DNA of 64,000 bases from an uncultured Oscillospiraceae bacterium (GTDB lineage: Bacteria; Bacillota; Clostridia; Oscillospirales; Oscillospiraceae): the NCBI GenBank assembly GCA_947626265.1, contig CANQRM010000008.1:59335-123334 (forward strand), in the 5' to 3' direction. Of this stretch, positions 10,565 to 20,544 are shown one piece after another (position 1 is the first letter of the stretch; every line of letters begins with the position of its first letter). The translations under genes were made by a program, and so were the position numbers. A model generated the notes under the pieces. It worked only from the letters and a program-made list of their open reading frames with translations, was not told the origin of the DNA and did not search any database.

Positions 10565-11356
10565 GTGCGGCGAACGGTCAAAAGAGCCCTGTGCCTTATG
10601 CTGTGTGTGGTGATGCTGGTGCCGGTGTGCGCCTGCGGCAGCAGCGGCGGTTTTCGGGTCATCGACGATTACAGCGGCGAGAGCAACTACTATATCGCCT
10701 TTCGCAAGGGGGACAAGCTGAAGGACTACGTCTCCGCAGCCATGAAGGTCCTGGCCGCCAGCAGCACCCTCCGGGCCGCGTCGGTGCAATGGTTCGGGGA
10801 GAACCTCATCGCCGTGGACGGGGACCAGGACGCCATGGAGCCCTACTGGGACAGCGTACCCTCCCGGGAGGTCATCGTGGGCATCGACCTGGACAACATG
10901 CCCATGAGCTTCCAGTCCAACCTGGGCTATGAGGGCTTCGACGTGGACCTGATCGGCCAGATCTGCAATTATCTCAGCTGGAACATCACCTTCTACCCCA
11001 TCAGCATCGCCAACGCCGAGGTGGAGCTGAACGCGGGCAACATCGACATCGCCATGGCCGTGCCCAGCGCCGGCATCACCGACAACATGGACGTCTCCCC
11101 CGCCTATCTCTCCAGCCGGTACGTGCTGGTGGCCCGGTTCGGCAGCCACATCCGCCGCCGCTCCGGCCTGAAGGGCAAAGCCCTGGGCGTCACCGTTGCG
11201 GACGAACAGGTGCTCTACCAGAACGAGAAGTTCGTCCAGAGCCTGGGCTCCGTCATCTACCAGACCAACACGGAGGGCCTGTTCCAGGCGCTGATGAAGG
11301 GCGAGGTGGACGGCGTGCTGGCCTCCAGCATCGTGGCCGCCTACTACATGAAGTAA
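10565..11356 (+). CDS. Lipoprotein, periplasmic-binding-protein-like (amino acid type)
   Basis: The 263-residue protein starts with GTG after a strong AAGGAGGT site. Its signal peptide ends in a lipobox (V-C-A-C-G), so it would be anchored by lipid on the outer face of the membrane. The rest resembles family 3 solute-binding proteins: an internal G-F-D-V-D-L-I-G-Q motif, a hinge, and an A-V-P-S-A-G-I segment. The first 90 residues before the G-F-D-V motif are unusual for this family. It follows a complete transporter operon with its own anchored-protein design, so it may supply a second specificity to the same permease or act as a sensor. Confidence 0.75.
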   Translation: MRRTVKRALCLMLCVVMLVPVCACGSSGGFRVIDDYSGESNYYIAFRKGDKLKDYVSAAMKVLAASSTLRAASVQWFGENLIAVDGDQDAMEPYWDSVPSREVIVGIDLDNMPMSFQSNLGYEGFDVDLIGQICNYLSWNITFYPISIANAEVELNAGNIDIAMAVPSAGITDNMDVSPAYLSSRYVLVARFGSHIRRRSGLKGKALGVTVADEQVLYQNEKFVQSLGSVIYQTNTEGLFQALMKGEVDGVLASSIVAAYYMK

Positions 11357-11371
11357 GAAAAGGACATAATT

Positions 11372-11403
11372 AATGCCCCCTGCCTGAAAAGGCAGGGGGC
11401 ATT
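11372..11403. terminator. Bidirectional terminator between convergent genes
   Basis: A 13-bp perfect stem (11372-11384 with 11391-11403) separates the plus-strand lipoprotein gene from the convergent end of the ribosomal superoperon. Short AT-rich runs follow it in both directions. Confidence 0.7.
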
Positions 11404-11419
11404 TGCGCGCTTTACGGCG

Positions 11420-11761
11420 TCACACCAGCTCGATGACGGCCATCTCGGCGGCATCGCCCCGGCGGGTGCCGGTGCGGGTGATGCGGGTATAGCCGCCGTT
11501 GCGGTCGGCATACTTCACGGCCAGATCGTCGAAGACCTTCTTCGCCACGTCCTCCCGGGTGAGGAACTTCAGCGCCAGGCGGTAGTTGGCCAGGCCCTTC
11601 TTCTTTCCCAAGGTGATCATGCGCTCGGCCAGGGGACGGATCTCCTTGGCGCGGGTGACGGTGGTCTCCATGCGGCCGGTGGCCAGAAGGTCGGTGACCT
11701 GCTGGCGGAGCATAGCCATACGGGCAGCTGTCGGCTTACCCAGCTTGCGGGTTCCGGGCAT
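11420..11761 (-). CDS. rplQ: 50S ribosomal protein L17
   Basis: The 113-residue product opens M-P-G-T-R-K-L-G-K and shows the conserved R-Q-Q-V-T-D-L segment of bacterial L17, a large-subunit protein near the exit tunnel. It is the last gene of the alpha operon, 35 bases after rpoA, followed by the shared terminator. Confidence 0.97.
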   Translation of the reverse strand: MPGTRKLGKPTAARMAMLRQQVTDLLATGRMETTVTRAKEIRPLAERMITLGKKKGLANYRLALKFLTREDVAKKVFDDLAVKYADRNGGYTRITRTGTRRGDAAEMAVIELV

Positions 11762-11796
11762 TTTCGTTTACCTCCAAAAGTGAGTGTCGGTGGATG

Positions 11797-12750
11797 TCAC
11801 TTGCTGTCATCGTCGCTGGCCAGGCTCAGGCCCATCATAGCCAGCTTCTGGATGACCTCCTCCAGGCTCTTGCGGCCAAGGTTGCGCACCTTGATCATCT
11901 CGTCCTGGGTCCTGGATACCAGGTCCTCCACCGTGTTGATGTTTGCGCGTTTCAGGCAGTTGAAGCTGCGCACGCTCAGGTCCAGCTCCTCAATGGTCAT
12001 CTCCATGACCTTGTCCTTCACAGCCTCGGTCTTCTCCACCACGGTGGAGCCCATGCTCAGGCTCTGGCTCAGGTCGGTGAACAGCGTGAAGTGGTCGCAA
12101 AGGATCTTCGCGCCCAGGCTCACGGCGTCCCGGGGGCTGATGGTGCGGTCGGTCCAGACCTCCAGCGTCAGCTTGTCGTAGTCCGTCTGGTTACCCACGC
12201 GGGTGTTCTCCACGGCGTAGTTGACCTTCAGGACCGGGGTATATATGGAGTCGACAGGGATGGTCCCCGCCACGGCCTGGGCGGGCTTATTTTTCTCCGC
12301 GGGAACATAGCCGCGGCCGTGGGAGATGGTCAGCTCCATGTTGAGGCTGGCGTCGGGGCCCAGGGTGGCGATGTGCAGCTCCGGATTGAGGATCTCCACC
12401 TCGCCGTCCGCCTTGATGTCGGCCGCCGTCACCTCGCACTCGCCGTCCGCCTCGATGTAAACGGTCTTGGGGCCGTCACGATGGAGACTGGCGATGAGGT
12501 TTTTGATGTTCAGGACGATCTCGGTGACGTCTTCCTTGACGCCGGGGATCGTGGAGAACTCATGCTGGACGCCGGCGATCTTGATGGTGGTGACCGCCGT
12601 ACCGGGCAGGGAGCTCAGGAGCACCCGCCGCAGGGAGTTGCCAAGGGTCGTGCCGTAGCCCCGCTCCAGCGGCTCCACGATGAACTTCCCATAGCTCTCG
12701 TCCGTCGGACTTTCCACACATTCGATGCGCGGCTTCTCGATCTCTATCAT
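11797..12750 (-). CDS. rpoA: RNA polymerase alpha subunit
   Basis: The 317-residue protein has the assembly domain (motif [15 protein letters not shown]) and, after a linker, the C-terminal promoter-contacting domain with V-E-D-L-V-S-R-T and [10 protein letters not shown]. It seeds core RNA polymerase assembly. Its position between rpsD and rplQ is standard for Firmicutes. Confidence 0.98.
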   Translation of the reverse strand: MIEIEKPRIECVESPTDESYGKFIVEPLERGYGTTLGNSLRRVLLSSLPGTAVTTIKIAGVQHEFSTIPGVKEDVTEIVLNIKNLIASLHRDGPKTVYIEADGECEVTAADIKADGEVEILNPELHIATLGPDASLNMELTISHGRGYVPAEKNKPAQAVAGTIPVDSIYTPVLKVNYAVENTRVGNQTDYDKLTLEVWTDRTISPRDAVSLGAKILCDHFTLFTDLSQSLSMGSTVVEKTEAVKDKVMEMTIEELDLSVRSFNCLKRANINTVEDLVSRTQDEMIKVRNLGRKSLEEVIQKLAMMGLSLASDDDSK

Positions 12751-12821
12751 GCGTTCGATACCCTCCTTAAAATGTACGCTAAAAGCGTCACGCGGTTTTC
12801 AGCTTACCAACTTGTGAGGGC

Positions 12822-13448
12822 TTACTTGGAATACAGCTCGACGATCAGGTGCTCCTCGATGGGCAGGTCGATGTCCTCCTTGGCGGGGACGCCGGTGACT
12901 TTTGCGAGCATGTTGCCGGCGTCATAGTCCAGCCACTTGGGCGGCTGACGGGACGCGTTGGCCTCGATGTTGGCCTTGATCTTATCCAGGTCGCGGCTGG
13001 AGGGTTTGACAGAGATAACCATCCCGGGTTTTACCAGGAAGCTGGGGATGTCCACCTTGCGGCCGTTGACGGTGAAGTGGCCGTGGGTCACCAGCTGACG
13101 GGCCTCGGGACGGCTCATGGCGAAGCCGAGACGATAGACCACGTTGTCCAGCCGGGACTCCAGGATGCTGAGCAGGTTCTCGCCGGCCTGGCCGGGACGG
13201 CGCTCGGCCATGTCGAAATACTTGCGGAACTGGGCTTCCAGCACGCCGTAGTAACGCTTGGCCTTCTGCTTCTCACGCAGCTGCATGCCGTACTCGGAGG
13301 TCTTGCTCCGGCCCTGGCCATGCATCCCGGGGGGATAGGAGCGAACGGCGATGGAGCACTTGTCCGTGTAGCACCGGTCGCCCTTCAGAAAGAGCTTCTG
13401 GTTCTCGCGGCGGCACAGGCGGCACACCGCATTCGTATATCTTGCCAT
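12822..13448 (-). CDS. rpsD: 30S ribosomal protein S4 (zinc-binding form)
   Basis: The 208-residue S4 starts 16S assembly and contains an S4 RNA-binding domain ([12 protein letters not shown]). The N-terminus has four cysteines at about residues 9, 12, 26 and 31, the zinc-ribbon type found in many anaerobes, instead of the cysteine-free form. In Firmicutes S4 is often autoregulated; no leader is resolved here because the gene lies within the operon. Confidence 0.97.
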   Translation of the reverse strand: MARYTNAVCRLCRRENQKLFLKGDRCYTDKCSIAVRSYPPGMHGQGRSKTSEYGMQLREKQKAKRYYGVLEAQFRKYFDMAERRPGQAGENLLSILESRLDNVVYRLGFAMSRPEARQLVTHGHFTVNGRKVDIPSFLVKPGMVISVKPSSRDLDKIKANIEANASRQPPKWLDYDAGNMLAKVTGVPAKEDIDLPIEEHLIVELYSK

Positions 13449-13469
13449 ATTATTCGTTCCTCCCTTACA

Positions 13470-13877
13470 TCAGACGCGGCGGCGCTTGGGCGGACGGCAG
13501 CCATTGTGGGCAATGGGGGTGACGTCCTTGATCATGGTAACCTCCAGGCCGGCGGTCTGCAGGGCGCGGATGGCGGCTTCACGGCCGCTGCCGGGACCCT
13601 TGACGAACACTTCCACGGTCTTCAGGCCGTGCTCCATGGCGGCGCGGGCCGCGGTCTCCGCGGCGGTAGAGGCCGCGAAGGGAGTGGACTTCCGGCTGCC
13701 CCGGAAACCCATGCCGCCGGCGCTGGCCCAGCTGAGGGCGTTGCCGTTGGTATCGGTCACGGTGACCATGGTGTTGTTGAAGGAAGAGCTGATATGGACC
13801 TGGCCCTTCTCGATGTTCTTCCGCTCTCTGCGGCGGGTGCGAACGGCTTTCTTGCCTTTCTGAGTAGCTGCTGCCAT
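13470..13877 (-). CDS. rpsK: 30S ribosomal protein S11
   Basis: The 135-residue protein contains the S11 landmarks N-N-T-M-V-T-V-T-D and [10 protein letters not shown] at the C-terminus. It forms part of the platform and mRNA exit site of the small subunit. It lies 15 bases after rpsM and 21 bases before rpsD. Confidence 0.98.
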   Translation of the reverse strand: MAAATQKGKKAVRTRRRERKNIEKGQVHISSSFNNTMVTVTDTNGNALSWASAGGMGFRGSRKSTPFAASTAAETAARAAMEHGLKTVEVFVKGPGSGREAAIRALQTAGLEVTMIKDVTPIAHNGCRPPKRRRV

Positions 13878-13892
13878 TGATCTCTTCCCTCC

Positions 13893-14261
13893 TTACTTCT
13901 TCTTATTGGCGATGGTGCGCTTGGGGCCCTTGCGGGTGCGGGCGTTGGTCTTGGTCCGCTGGCCGCGCACGGGCAGGCCCTTGCGGTGACGGGTGCCCCG
14001 GTAGGAGCCGATCTCCATCAGCCGCTTGATGTCAAGGGCGTTCTGGCGGCGAAGGTCGCCCTCCACCACGAATTCCTTGTCGATGCACTCACGGAGCTTG
14101 GCCTCTTCCGCCTCGGTGAGGTCCTTTACGCGGGTGTCGGGGTTGATCCCGGTCTCTTCCAGTATCTTCTTTGCGGATGTCCTGCCAATGCCGTAGACAT
14201 AGGTGAGACCTATCTCCACACGCTTGTCCTTCGGCAGGTCAACGCCGGCGATTCGTGCCAT
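13893..14261 (-). CDS. rpsM: 30S ribosomal protein S13
   Basis: The 122-residue protein begins [10 protein letters not shown] and ends with a basic tail that reaches toward the P-site tRNA. The [15 protein letters not shown] motif is intact. It is head of the alpha cluster after rpmJ. Confidence 0.98.
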   Translation of the reverse strand: MARIAGVDLPKDKRVEIGLTYVYGIGRTSAKKILEETGINPDTRVKDLTEAEEAKLRECIDKEFVVEGDLRRQNALDIKRLMEIGSYRGTRHRKGLPVRGQRTKTNARTRKGPKRTIANKKK

Positions 14262-14296
14262 TTTTCTCGATCAGTCCTTTCTTCAAAGATAGGTTC

Positions 14297-14410
14297 TCAA
14301 CCCTGTCTCTGCTTGTGCTTCGGGTTGGAGCAGATCACCATGACCCGGCCATGGCGCTTGATGATCTTGCATTTCTCGCACATGGGCTTGACGCTGGGTC
14401 TGACTTTCAT
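14297..14410 (-). CDS. rpmJ: 50S ribosomal protein L36 (zinc form)
   Basis: A 37-codon gene between infA and rpsM encodes a basic peptide starting M-K-V-R-P-S-V-K and ending K-Q-R-Q-G. Three cysteines and a histidine (C-E-K-C, C-S-N-P-K-H) form the usual zinc site of the C+ type. The start follows AAGGAGGC. Confidence 0.97.
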   Translation of the reverse strand: MKVRPSVKPMCEKCKIIKRHGRVMVICSNPKHKQRQG

Positions 14411-14443
14411 GTTATAAGCCTCCTTAAAAAGTACGCGATCAGT

Positions 14444-14662
14444 TTACTTGGTGCGCCAGGTGATACGGCCCCGGGTGAGGTCGTAGGGCGACATCTGCAC
14501 CGTGACTTTATCGCCGGGGAGGATGCGGATGAAGTTCATCCGCAGCTTGCCGGAGATGTGGGCCAGGATCGTATGCCCGCCGCCGATGTCCACCTGGAAC
14601 ATGGTGTTGGGCAGGGCCTCGACTACCGTGCCTTCCAGTTCGATAACGTCATCCTTCGCCAA
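14444..14662 (-). CDS. infA: Translation initiation factor IF-1, TTG start
   Basis: The frame [11 protein letters not shown] to T-W-R-T-K gives exactly 72 residues, the family length, if translation starts at the TTG at 14662-14660. GGAGG lies 9 bases upstream of that TTG and no ATG is available. IF-1 occupies the A-site during initiation. The gene overlaps the end of the KOW-protein gene by 14 bases, so the two are probably translationally coupled. Confidence 0.95.
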   Translation of the reverse strand: MAKDDVIELEGTVVEALPNTMFQVDIGGGHTILAHISGKLRMNFIRILPGDKVTVQMSPYDLTRGRITWRTK

Positions 14663-14924
14663 GAAGCTTTCCCTCCTTCGCTGCGGCCTCTTGGGCCGTC
14701 TGTGCCAATGTCTGCCGGATATCCTTGTCCGTGGCCGGGGCGCTGCCGCCTGCGGCCACGATGCGCACATGCTTGGGGCTTTTGAGTTTTGGGTCTTCCA
14801 GTTTGCGGTTCCGTCCGTCGCAGACCAGGAGCCTTCCGTCCTGGGCGGCAATGACCTGAAAGAGCTTTCCCCTGTCGTGCCCCGCCAGGGACACGACCAC
14901 GTCGTAAGGCGCGGGCGTTCTCAT
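14649..14924 (-). CDS. KOW-domain RNA-binding protein (L14e-like)
   Basis: The 91-residue product starts with a KOW-like segment ([13 protein letters not shown]) like the small L14e/YlxQ-style proteins that sit between map and infA in many Clostridia. It presumably binds ribosomal RNA; its exact role is not established. It overlaps infA and starts one base after the map stop. Confidence 0.85.
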   Translation of the reverse strand: MRTPAPYDVVVSLAGHDRGKLFQVIAAQDGRLLVCDGRNRKLEDPKLKSPKHVRIVAAGGSAPATDKDIRQTLAQTAQEAAAKEGKLLGEG

Positions 14925-14925
14925 T

Positions 14926-15687
14926 TCAGAGGTCCTCCGCCCATGTGAGGATCTCGGGCTCGCCGTCGGTGATGAGGATGGTGTTCTCGTAGTGGGCGGA
15001 CAGGCTCCCGTCCAGGGTCTTGACGGTCCAGCCGTCGTCCAGGACCTTCACCTGCCATGTGCCCGCGTTCACCATCGGCTCCACCGCGATGGTCATGCCC
15101 TTCACCAGGGTGGGACCATGTCCGGCTCTGCCGAAGTTCGGTACCTCCGGTGCCTCGTGCATCTGGCTTCCCACGCCGTGGCCCACATATTCCCTTACCA
15201 CCGAACAGCCATTCTGTTCAACATATGTCTGAACGGCGTGGGATATGTCGCCTACGCGGCTGCCTGCACGGGCCTGTTTGATCCCCTCGAAAAAGCTTTG
15301 GCGCGTGACGGCGATGAGGTTTTTCGCCGCCTCTGTGCCCTTGCCTGCAACGTAGGTGCCGGCACAGTCGCCCACATAGCCCTTCCAGGTGGCCCCCACG
15401 TCCACGGAGACGATGTCGCCCTCGTGTATGACGCGGTGGCCGGGGATGCCGTGGATCACCTCATCGTTGACGGAGAGGCACACGCTGGCGGGAAACCCGC
15501 CGTAGCCCAGGAACGTGGGCTTGGCGCCGCTCTTGACGATGAAGTGCTTCACCTCCCGGTCGATCTCGGCCGTGGTCATGCCGGGGATCACCATTTCCCG
15601 GGCCAAAGTCCGGGCAGCCGCGGTAATTCTCCCCGCCTGACGCATGATCTCGATCTCCCGTGGAGATTTGATGATGATATTGCTCAT
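14926..15687 (-). CDS. map: Methionine aminopeptidase, type I
   Basis: The 253-residue enzyme removes the initiator methionine from nascent proteins. Metal ligands of the pita-bread fold are visible: the aspartates in V-S-V-D-V-G and V-G-D-C-A, the histidine in G-H-G-V-G and the glutamates in A-V-E-P-M and near the C-terminus. Its ATG overlaps the adk stop (ATGA), a typical coupled pair in this operon. Confidence 0.96.
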   Translation of the reverse strand: MSNIIIKSPREIEIMRQAGRITAAARTLAREMVIPGMTTAEIDREVKHFIVKSGAKPTFLGYGGFPASVCLSVNDEVIHGIPGHRVIHEGDIVSVDVGATWKGYVGDCAGTYVAGKGTEAAKNLIAVTRQSFFEGIKQARAGSRVGDISHAVQTYVEQNGCSVVREYVGHGVGSQMHEAPEVPNFGRAGHGPTLVKGMTIAVEPMVNAGTWQVKVLDDGWTVKTLDGSLSAHYENTILITDGEPEILTWAEDL

Positions 15688-16316
15688 ATACCCAGTGCCT
15701 TCATGATCTCCGCCGTGTTCTCCTCGATGGAGGGCTTGTTTTCCACGGTTTTGAGCTTTCCTCTCTCGCGGTAGAAGGCCAGCAGGGGCTCCGTCTGCTC
15801 ATGATAGGTGCGCAGCCGGTCGAGCACGGTCTCGGGGGCGTCGTCCGCGCGGATGATAAGGTCCGCGCCGCACTTGTCGCACACGCCCTCGGTCTTGGGT
15901 GGATTGTTCACGATGTGGTAGGTGGCGCCGCAGGCGGGACATACCCGCCGGCCGCCCATCCGCTCCACGATGGCGCTGTCCTCCACGGCCAGGTCCAGGG
16001 CGACGTCGATGTCCACGCCCTGCTCCTCCATGGCCTCGGCCTGGGGGATAGTGCGGGGCACGCCGTCCAGGATATAGCCCTTGGCGCACTCCGGCCCCTT
16101 AAGAGCCTCGGCCAGGATGCCGATGATCACGTCGTCCGGGACCAGCTTGCCCGCGTCCATGAAGGACTTGGCCTTCAGGCCCACGGGGGTGCCGGCCTTC
16201 ACGGCCGCCCGGAGGATGTTGCCGGTGGAGATGGTGGGGATGCCAAGCTTTTTGGAGAGTATCTCCGCCTGGGTCCCCTTCCCCGCGCCGGGGGCGCCGA
16301 GCATGATGATCTTCAT
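15684..16316 (-). CDS. adk: Adenylate kinase (zinc-lid form)
   Basis: The 210-residue kinase balances ATP, ADP and AMP. The P-loop is G-A-P-G-A-G-K-G-T, and the AMP-binding and R-motifs follow. The lid carries a four-cysteine zinc site (C-P-A-C and C-D-K-C), usual in Gram-positives. It lies between secY and map as in the standard spc operon. Confidence 0.97.
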   Translation of the reverse strand: MKIIMLGAPGAGKGTQAEILSKKLGIPTISTGNILRAAVKAGTPVGLKAKSFMDAGKLVPDDVIIGILAEALKGPECAKGYILDGVPRTIPQAEAMEEQGVDIDVALDLAVEDSAIVERMGGRRVCPACGATYHIVNNPPKTEGVCDKCGADLIIRADDAPETVLDRLRTYHEQTEPLLAFYRERGKLKTVENKPSIEENTAEIMKALGI

Positions 16317-16334
16317 ATTCGAGCGCCCTCCCTC

Positions 16335-17618
16335 TTACTCAAGGAAGCCCTTGTAGTGGCGCATGAGCATCTGGCTCTCCAGCGCCTGCACGGTCTCGAG
16401 GGCAACGCCCACCACGATGATGATGGAGGTGCCGCCCAGGGAGATGCCCAGGTTGGAGGCGGTGTCAGAGTACATGCTCACGATATAGGGCACGGCGGCG
16501 ATGATGCAGAGATACAGGCTGCCAAACAGGGTGATCTTATTGAGCACCTTCTGGATGAACTCGCTGGTGGGCTTGCCCGGGCGGTAGCCGGGGATGAAGC
16601 CGCCGTTCTTGCGCAGGTTGTTGCTGATCTCGATGGGGTTGAACTGGATGGTGGAATAGAAGTAGCCGAAGAAGACGATCAGCAGCGCGTAGACGATGAC
16701 GAAGGTCCAGGTCTTCTGGCTGGAGATATACTTGGCAAAGCTGCCGTTCCAGCCGAACAGCTGCACCAGCGTGCCGGGCAGCGTGGCGATGGACTGGGCG
16801 AAGATGATGGGCATGACGCCGGACATGTTCACCTTCATGGGAAGGTGGGTGCTCTGGCCGCCGTACATCTTCCGGCCCACGACGCGCTTGGAGTACTGCA
16901 CCGGTATGCGGCGCTCCGCATCATTCACGAACACGATCAGGATGATGATCGCGATGGCGCCAAGGAAGGTCAGCGCGGCCGCCCACCAGGCCACGGAACC
17001 GCCGGACACGCCGGAGATGGTGGCGATGATGCTGGAGGGGAAACGGCTGACGATACTGGCGAACAGGATGATGGAGATGCCGTTGCCGATGCCGAACTCA
17101 GTGATCTGCTCGCCCAGCCACATGATCAGGGCGGAGCCGGCGCAGAAGGTGGCGATGATGACGATGGCCGCCCAGACGCCGGTGCCGTCGGCTGTCAGCA
17201 GATTGTTGGTCTTGATCAGCATATAGTAGGCGAAGCCCTGCAGAAGGGCGATGCCCACGGTGGCGTAACGGGTGATGGAGGCGATCTTCTTCCGGCCCTC
17301 TTCGCCGCCCTCTTTGCTCAGCCGCTCCAGGGCCGGGATGGCCACGCACAGCAGCTGGATGATGATGGAGCTGTTGATATAGGGCTGGATGCTCAGGGCA
17401 AAGATGGTCGCCTGGGAGAAAGCGCCGCCGCTCATGACGTTATACAGGCCCAGGACCGTGTTCTCCAGGGAGCGGAAATACTCCTGCAGGTATGCCACGT
17501 TGACGAAGGGCACGGGCACGGCGTTGCCCACCCGGTACAGGAGGATGATGAACAGCGTGAAGAGGATCTTCTTGCGGATCTCAACTATCCTCCAGGCGTT
17601 TGCAAACGTCTTAAACAC
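16335..17618 (-). CDS. secY: Protein translocase subunit SecY
   Basis: The 427-residue protein has ten predicted membrane helices. Conserved features include the plug region near residue 60-70, cytoplasmic loop C5 with P-G-Y-R-P-G-K-P-T, and the R-R-I-P-V-Q-Y segment. It forms the channel through which SecA (encoded at 30388-33168) pushes preproteins. It starts one base after the rplO stop. Confidence 0.98.
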   Translation of the reverse strand: MFKTFANAWRIVEIRKKILFTLFIILLYRVGNAVPVPFVNVAYLQEYFRSLENTVLGLYNVMSGGAFSQATIFALSIQPYINSSIIIQLLCVAIPALERLSKEGGEEGRKKIASITRYATVGIALLQGFAYYMLIKTNNLLTADGTGVWAAIVIIATFCAGSALIMWLGEQITEFGIGNGISIILFASIVSRFPSSIIATISGVSGGSVAWWAAALTFLGAIAIIILIVFVNDAERRIPVQYSKRVVGRKMYGGQSTHLPMKVNMSGVMPIIFAQSIATLPGTLVQLFGWNGSFAKYISSQKTWTFVIVYALLIVFFGYFYSTIQFNPIEISNNLRKNGGFIPGYRPGKPTSEFIQKVLNKITLFGSLYLCIIAAVPYIVSMYSDTASNLGISLGGTSIIIVVGVALETVQALESQMLMRHYKGFLE

Positions 17619-17619
17619 T

Positions 17620-18063
17620 TCACACCACCTCAGCCTTTCCGCCGGCGGCCTCTATCTTTTCTTTGGCAGACGCGGAGAAGGCCGTGGCACGGACGGTGAG
17701 CTTCTTGGTCAGATCCCCGCTGCCGAGGATCTTGACGCCGTACTGGCACTTGGAGAGCACGCCGGCGTCCAGAAGGGCCTGGGCGTCGATCTCCGCGCCG
17801 TCGGGGAAGCGATCGTTCAGCACGCTCACATTGACGGATTCCAGAGGCTTGGCAAAGATGTTGTTGAAGCCGCGCTTGGGGATGCGGCGGGCCAGAGGCA
17901 TCTGGCCGCCCTCGAAGCCCACACGGACGCCGCCGCCGGAGCGGGCGTTCTGTCCCTTGTGGCCCCGGCCGGCGGTCTTGCCGTTGCCGGAGGAATGGCC
18001 CCGACCCTTGCGCCAGGCCGCCTTGCGGCTGCCGGGAGCGGGGGAAAGTTCATGAATTTCCAT
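17620..18063 (-). CDS. rplO: 50S ribosomal protein L15
   Basis: The 147-residue product shows the glycine-rich L15 N-terminus ([19 protein letters not shown]) and the C-terminal [11 protein letters not shown] segment. It is a late-assembly large-subunit protein in its usual place before secY. Confidence 0.98.
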   Translation of the reverse strand: MEIHELSPAPGSRKAAWRKGRGHSSGNGKTAGRGHKGQNARSGGGVRVGFEGGQMPLARRIPKRGFNNIFAKPLESVNVSVLNDRFPDGAEIDAQALLDAGVLSKCQYGVKILGSGDLTKKLTVRATAFSASAKEKIEAAGGKAEVV

Positions 18064-18075
18064 TTTTGCCCCTCC

Positions 18076-18258
18076 TTATTCTTCCGTGACCTTCACAAGA
18101 TAGCCGATCTGGGCGATCTTGCCGCGGGTCTGGGGGTTATCGGGCTGCACGGTGGACTGGCCGATCTTGTGCAGGCCCAGGGATGCGGCGGTCGCGATAT
18201 GCTTGTCGTGACGGCCGTTCAGGCTCTTGACGAGCTCGATCTTCAGTTTCTTTTCCAT
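18076..18258 (-). CDS. rpmD: 50S ribosomal protein L30
   Basis: The 60-residue protein fits bacterial L30: an early K-I-E-L-V-K-S strand, then L-G-L-H-K-I-G-Q-S-T-V-Q and a final V-K-V. The start at 18258 follows AAGGAGGCGCGCATC, and rpsE ends 13 bases upstream. Confidence 0.96.
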   Translation of the reverse strand: MEKKLKIELVKSLNGRHDKHIATAASLGLHKIGQSTVQPDNPQTRGKIAQIGYLVKVTEE

Positions 18259-18271
18259 GATGCGCGCCTCC

Positions 18272-18799
18272 TTAACCCAGGATCTCGGCGGGGGTCTTGC
18301 CGCGGACGGCACCCACCTGCTGGGCGTCGCGCAGGCTCATCAGGCCGGTCATGGTGGCTGCCACCACGTTGCCGGGGTTGTTGCTGCGCAGGCACTTGGC
18401 ACGGATATCGGAGATACCGGCTGCCTCCATGACCGCGCGGACCGCGGAGCCGGCGATGATGCCGGTACCGGGGGCGGCGGGCTTCAGGATGACGCGGCCG
18501 GCGCCGAACTCACCGATGACCTCATGGGGGATGGTGGTGCCGGACAGGGTGATGTTGGTCAGGTTCTTCTTGGCGTCCTCCAGGCCCTTACGGATAGCCT
18601 CGGACACCTCGTTCGCCTTGCCGGTGCCATAACCCACGCGGCCCTTGCCGTCGCCGACGACGCACAGCGCCGCGAAGCGCATGATGCGGCCGCCCTTGAC
18701 GGTCTTGGCGACACGGTTGAGGGAAACTACTTTTTCCACGAATTCGGGAGCTTCCTGCTCCTCTCTGCGGCGGGGCCGCCGATCGTTCTGATATGCCAT
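18272..18799 (-). CDS. rpsE: 30S ribosomal protein S5
   Basis: The 175-residue S5 has the double-stranded RNA-binding N-domain ([15 protein letters not shown]) and the C-domain with A-G-I-S-D-I-R-A-K. It supports decoding fidelity and mRNA helicase activity. The N-terminal extension ([10 protein letters not shown]) is longer than in E. coli but common in Clostridia. Confidence 0.98.
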   Translation of the reverse strand: MAYQNDRRPRRREEQEAPEFVEKVVSLNRVAKTVKGGRIMRFAALCVVGDGKGRVGYGTGKANEVSEAIRKGLEDAKKNLTNITLSGTTIPHEVIGEFGAGRVILKPAAPGTGIIAGSAVRAVMEAAGISDIRAKCLRSNNPGNVVAATMTGLMSLRDAQQVGAVRGKTPAEILG

Positions 18800-18815
18800 T
18801 TCGTTTCCTCCTCCC

Positions 18816-19175
18816 TCAGAATTTCAGGCCGCCTTCACGGGCGCCCTCGGCCAGAGCCTGGACGCGGCCGTGGTAAACATAGCCTCCGCGGTCAAAGACC
18901 ACGGTCTCTATCCCATTCTTTACGGCACGCTCGGCTACCATCTGGCCAACCTTCTTGGCGGCCTCCTTGTTGGAGCCGGCGCCCTTGAAGCCCTTCTCAT
19001 TGCTGCCCGCGGCGGCAAGGGTCTTGCCGGCCACGTCGTCGATGACCTGGGCGTAAATGTGTTTCTCGCTGCGGAACACGCACAGACGGGGACGCTCGGG
19101 CGTGCCTTTGATCTTGAAGCGCAGCCGATAGTGACGTCTGTCACGCTTTGCCTTCGTATCGGGTCTTGAAACCAT
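18816..19175 (-). CDS. rplR: 50S ribosomal protein L18
   Basis: The 119-residue protein carries the L18 hallmarks [15 protein letters not shown] and [12 protein letters not shown] at the C-terminus. It binds 5S rRNA in the central protuberance together with L5. Confidence 0.98.
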   Translation of the reverse strand: MVSRPDTKAKRDRRHYRLRFKIKGTPERPRLCVFRSEKHIYAQVIDDVAGKTLAAAGSNEKGFKGAGSNKEAAKKVGQMVAERAVKNGIETVVFDRGGYVYHGRVQALAEGAREGGLKF

Positions 19176-19190
19176 TTAAGCACACCTCCC

Positions 19191-19733
19191 TTATTTCGCG
19201 CCGGTCTTGCCTTCCTTGCGGATGATGACCTCGTCGGCGTACTTGATGCCCTTGCCCTTATAGGGCTCGGGAGGACGCTTACCGCGGACATCGGCCGCAA
19301 ACTGGCCGACCTTCTGTTTGTCGATACCCTTGACGATGACCTGGTTGGGGTTGGGAACCTCGGTGGTGATGTCCTCGGTATCGGGGACGGTGACCTGATG
19401 GCTGTAGCCCAGGTTCATGACCAGGTTCTTGCCCTCCTTGGCGGCACGGTAGCCCACGCCGTTGATCTCCAGAGTCTTGGAGAAGCCCTCGGTCACGCCC
19501 ACCACCATGTTGTTGAGCAGGGTGCGGGTCAGGCCGTGGATGGAGCGGCTCATAGCCTCGTCGTCGGGACGCTTGACGTGAACGACGCCGCCCTCGACCT
19601 CGATGGTCATGTTGGGGTCCAGCGTCTGGGTGAGGGTGCCCTTGGGGCCCTTCACGGTGACTTCGTTGCCCTGGCCGACCTTGATCTCAACGCCGGCGGG
19701 AACGGTAATGGGAGCTCTGCCTATTCTAGACAT
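19191..19733 (-). CDS. rplF: 50S ribosomal protein L6
   Basis: The 180-residue product begins [12 protein letters not shown] and ends with the P-Y-K-G-K-G-I-K-Y motif and basic tail. Starting at 19733, just after AAGGAGGTAGTTGGA, gives the usual family length; longer in-frame starts would run into rpsH. Confidence 0.98.
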   Translation of the reverse strand: MSRIGRAPITVPAGVEIKVGQGNEVTVKGPKGTLTQTLDPNMTIEVEGGVVHVKRPDDEAMSRSIHGLTRTLLNNMVVGVTEGFSKTLEINGVGYRAAKEGKNLVMNLGYSHQVTVPDTEDITTEVPNPNQVIVKGIDKQKVGQFAADVRGKRPPEPYKGKGIKYADEVIIRKEGKTGAK

Positions 19734-19746
19734 TCCAACTACCTCC

Positions 19747-20145
19747 TTACCATACGAACGCAAGGACTTCGCCGCCGACATGGAGCTTGCGGGCTTCCTT
19801 GTCGGTCATGATGCCCTTGGAGGTGGAGATGATGGCGATGCCCAGGCCCCGCAGCACGCGGGGGAGTTCGTCGGCCCCGGCATAGACCCGGAGGCCGGGC
19901 TTGGACACGCGGCGCAGGCCGGTGATGGCCTTCTCCTTGCCGGGAAGGTACTTGAGGGCGATGCGGATGACGCCCTGGGTGCCGTCGTCAACGAGCTGAT
20001 AGCCCTTGATATAGCCCTCGTTGAGGAGTATATCGGCGATGGCCTTCTTCATTTTGGACGCGGGCACGTCCACGGTCTCATGCTTGGCCGTTCCGGCGTT
20101 GCGGATGCGGGTCAGCATATCTGCGATGGGGTCAGTGATCTGCAT
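19747..20145 (-). CDS. rpsH: 30S ribosomal protein S8
   Basis: The 132-residue protein starts [16 protein letters not shown] and ends G-G-E-V-L-A-F-V-W. It nucleates the 16S central domain. Its upstream gap to rpsZ is the longest between genes of this superoperon (199 bases). Confidence 0.98.
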   Translation of the reverse strand: MQITDPIADMLTRIRNAGTAKHETVDVPASKMKKAIADILLNEGYIKGYQLVDDGTQGVIRIALKYLPGKEKAITGLRRVSKPGLRVYAGADELPRVLRGLGIAIISTSKGIMTDKEARKLHVGGEVLAFVW

Positions 20146-20292
20146 GGATGATCCTCCTTCATTGAAGAGTTACCGCTTTCGCGGTGGCGCCCGTGAGGTC
20201 CCGGGTCAATACGCGATTGAAGCTCGGCCTTTCACGGGGTTATATCCTGCCCCGGACCCCTCCGAGGCGTGATACCGTAAAACATGTCTGTT

Positions 20293-20320
20293 CCCAGGGC
20301 CGGAAAATTCCGGCCCTGGG
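20293..20320. other. Strong hairpin in the rpsZ-rpsH gap
   Basis: A perfect 13-bp GC-rich stem (20293-20305 with 20308-20320) sits in the 199-base gap between rpsZ and rpsH. It lacks a following T-run on the minus strand, so it is not a clear terminator; it may be an mRNA-processing or stabilising element. The rest of the gap shows no gene. Confidence 0.55.
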
Positions 20321-20344
20321 GACGGGGCGCGGGTCCCTCTCCCT

Positions 20345-20530
20345 TTACCAGGAAGCCTTGCGCACGCCGGGGATCTGGCCCTTGTAGGCCAGGTTGCGGA
20401 AGCAGATACGGCAGATGCCGTAGTTGCGCAGATAGGCGTGGGGACGGCCGCAGATCTTGCAGCGGTTGTACTTCCGGGTGGAATACTTCGCCGGAGCCTG
20501 CTGCTTGAGCTTCATAGAAAGTTTAGCCAT
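20345..20530 (-). CDS. rpsZ: 30S ribosomal protein S14, zinc type (S14Z)
   Basis: The 61-residue form has two C-x-x-C pairs (C-K-I-C and C-R-I-C) that bind zinc and ends G-V-R-K-A-S-W, distinguishing it from the longer zinc-free RpsN. It sits between rplE and rpsH as in other Clostridia. Confidence 0.98.
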   Translation of the reverse strand: MAKLSMKLKQQAPAKYSTRKYNRCKICGRPHAYLRNYGICRICFRNLAYKGQIPGVRKASW

Positions 20531-20544
20531 TACGTTTCTCCTCC

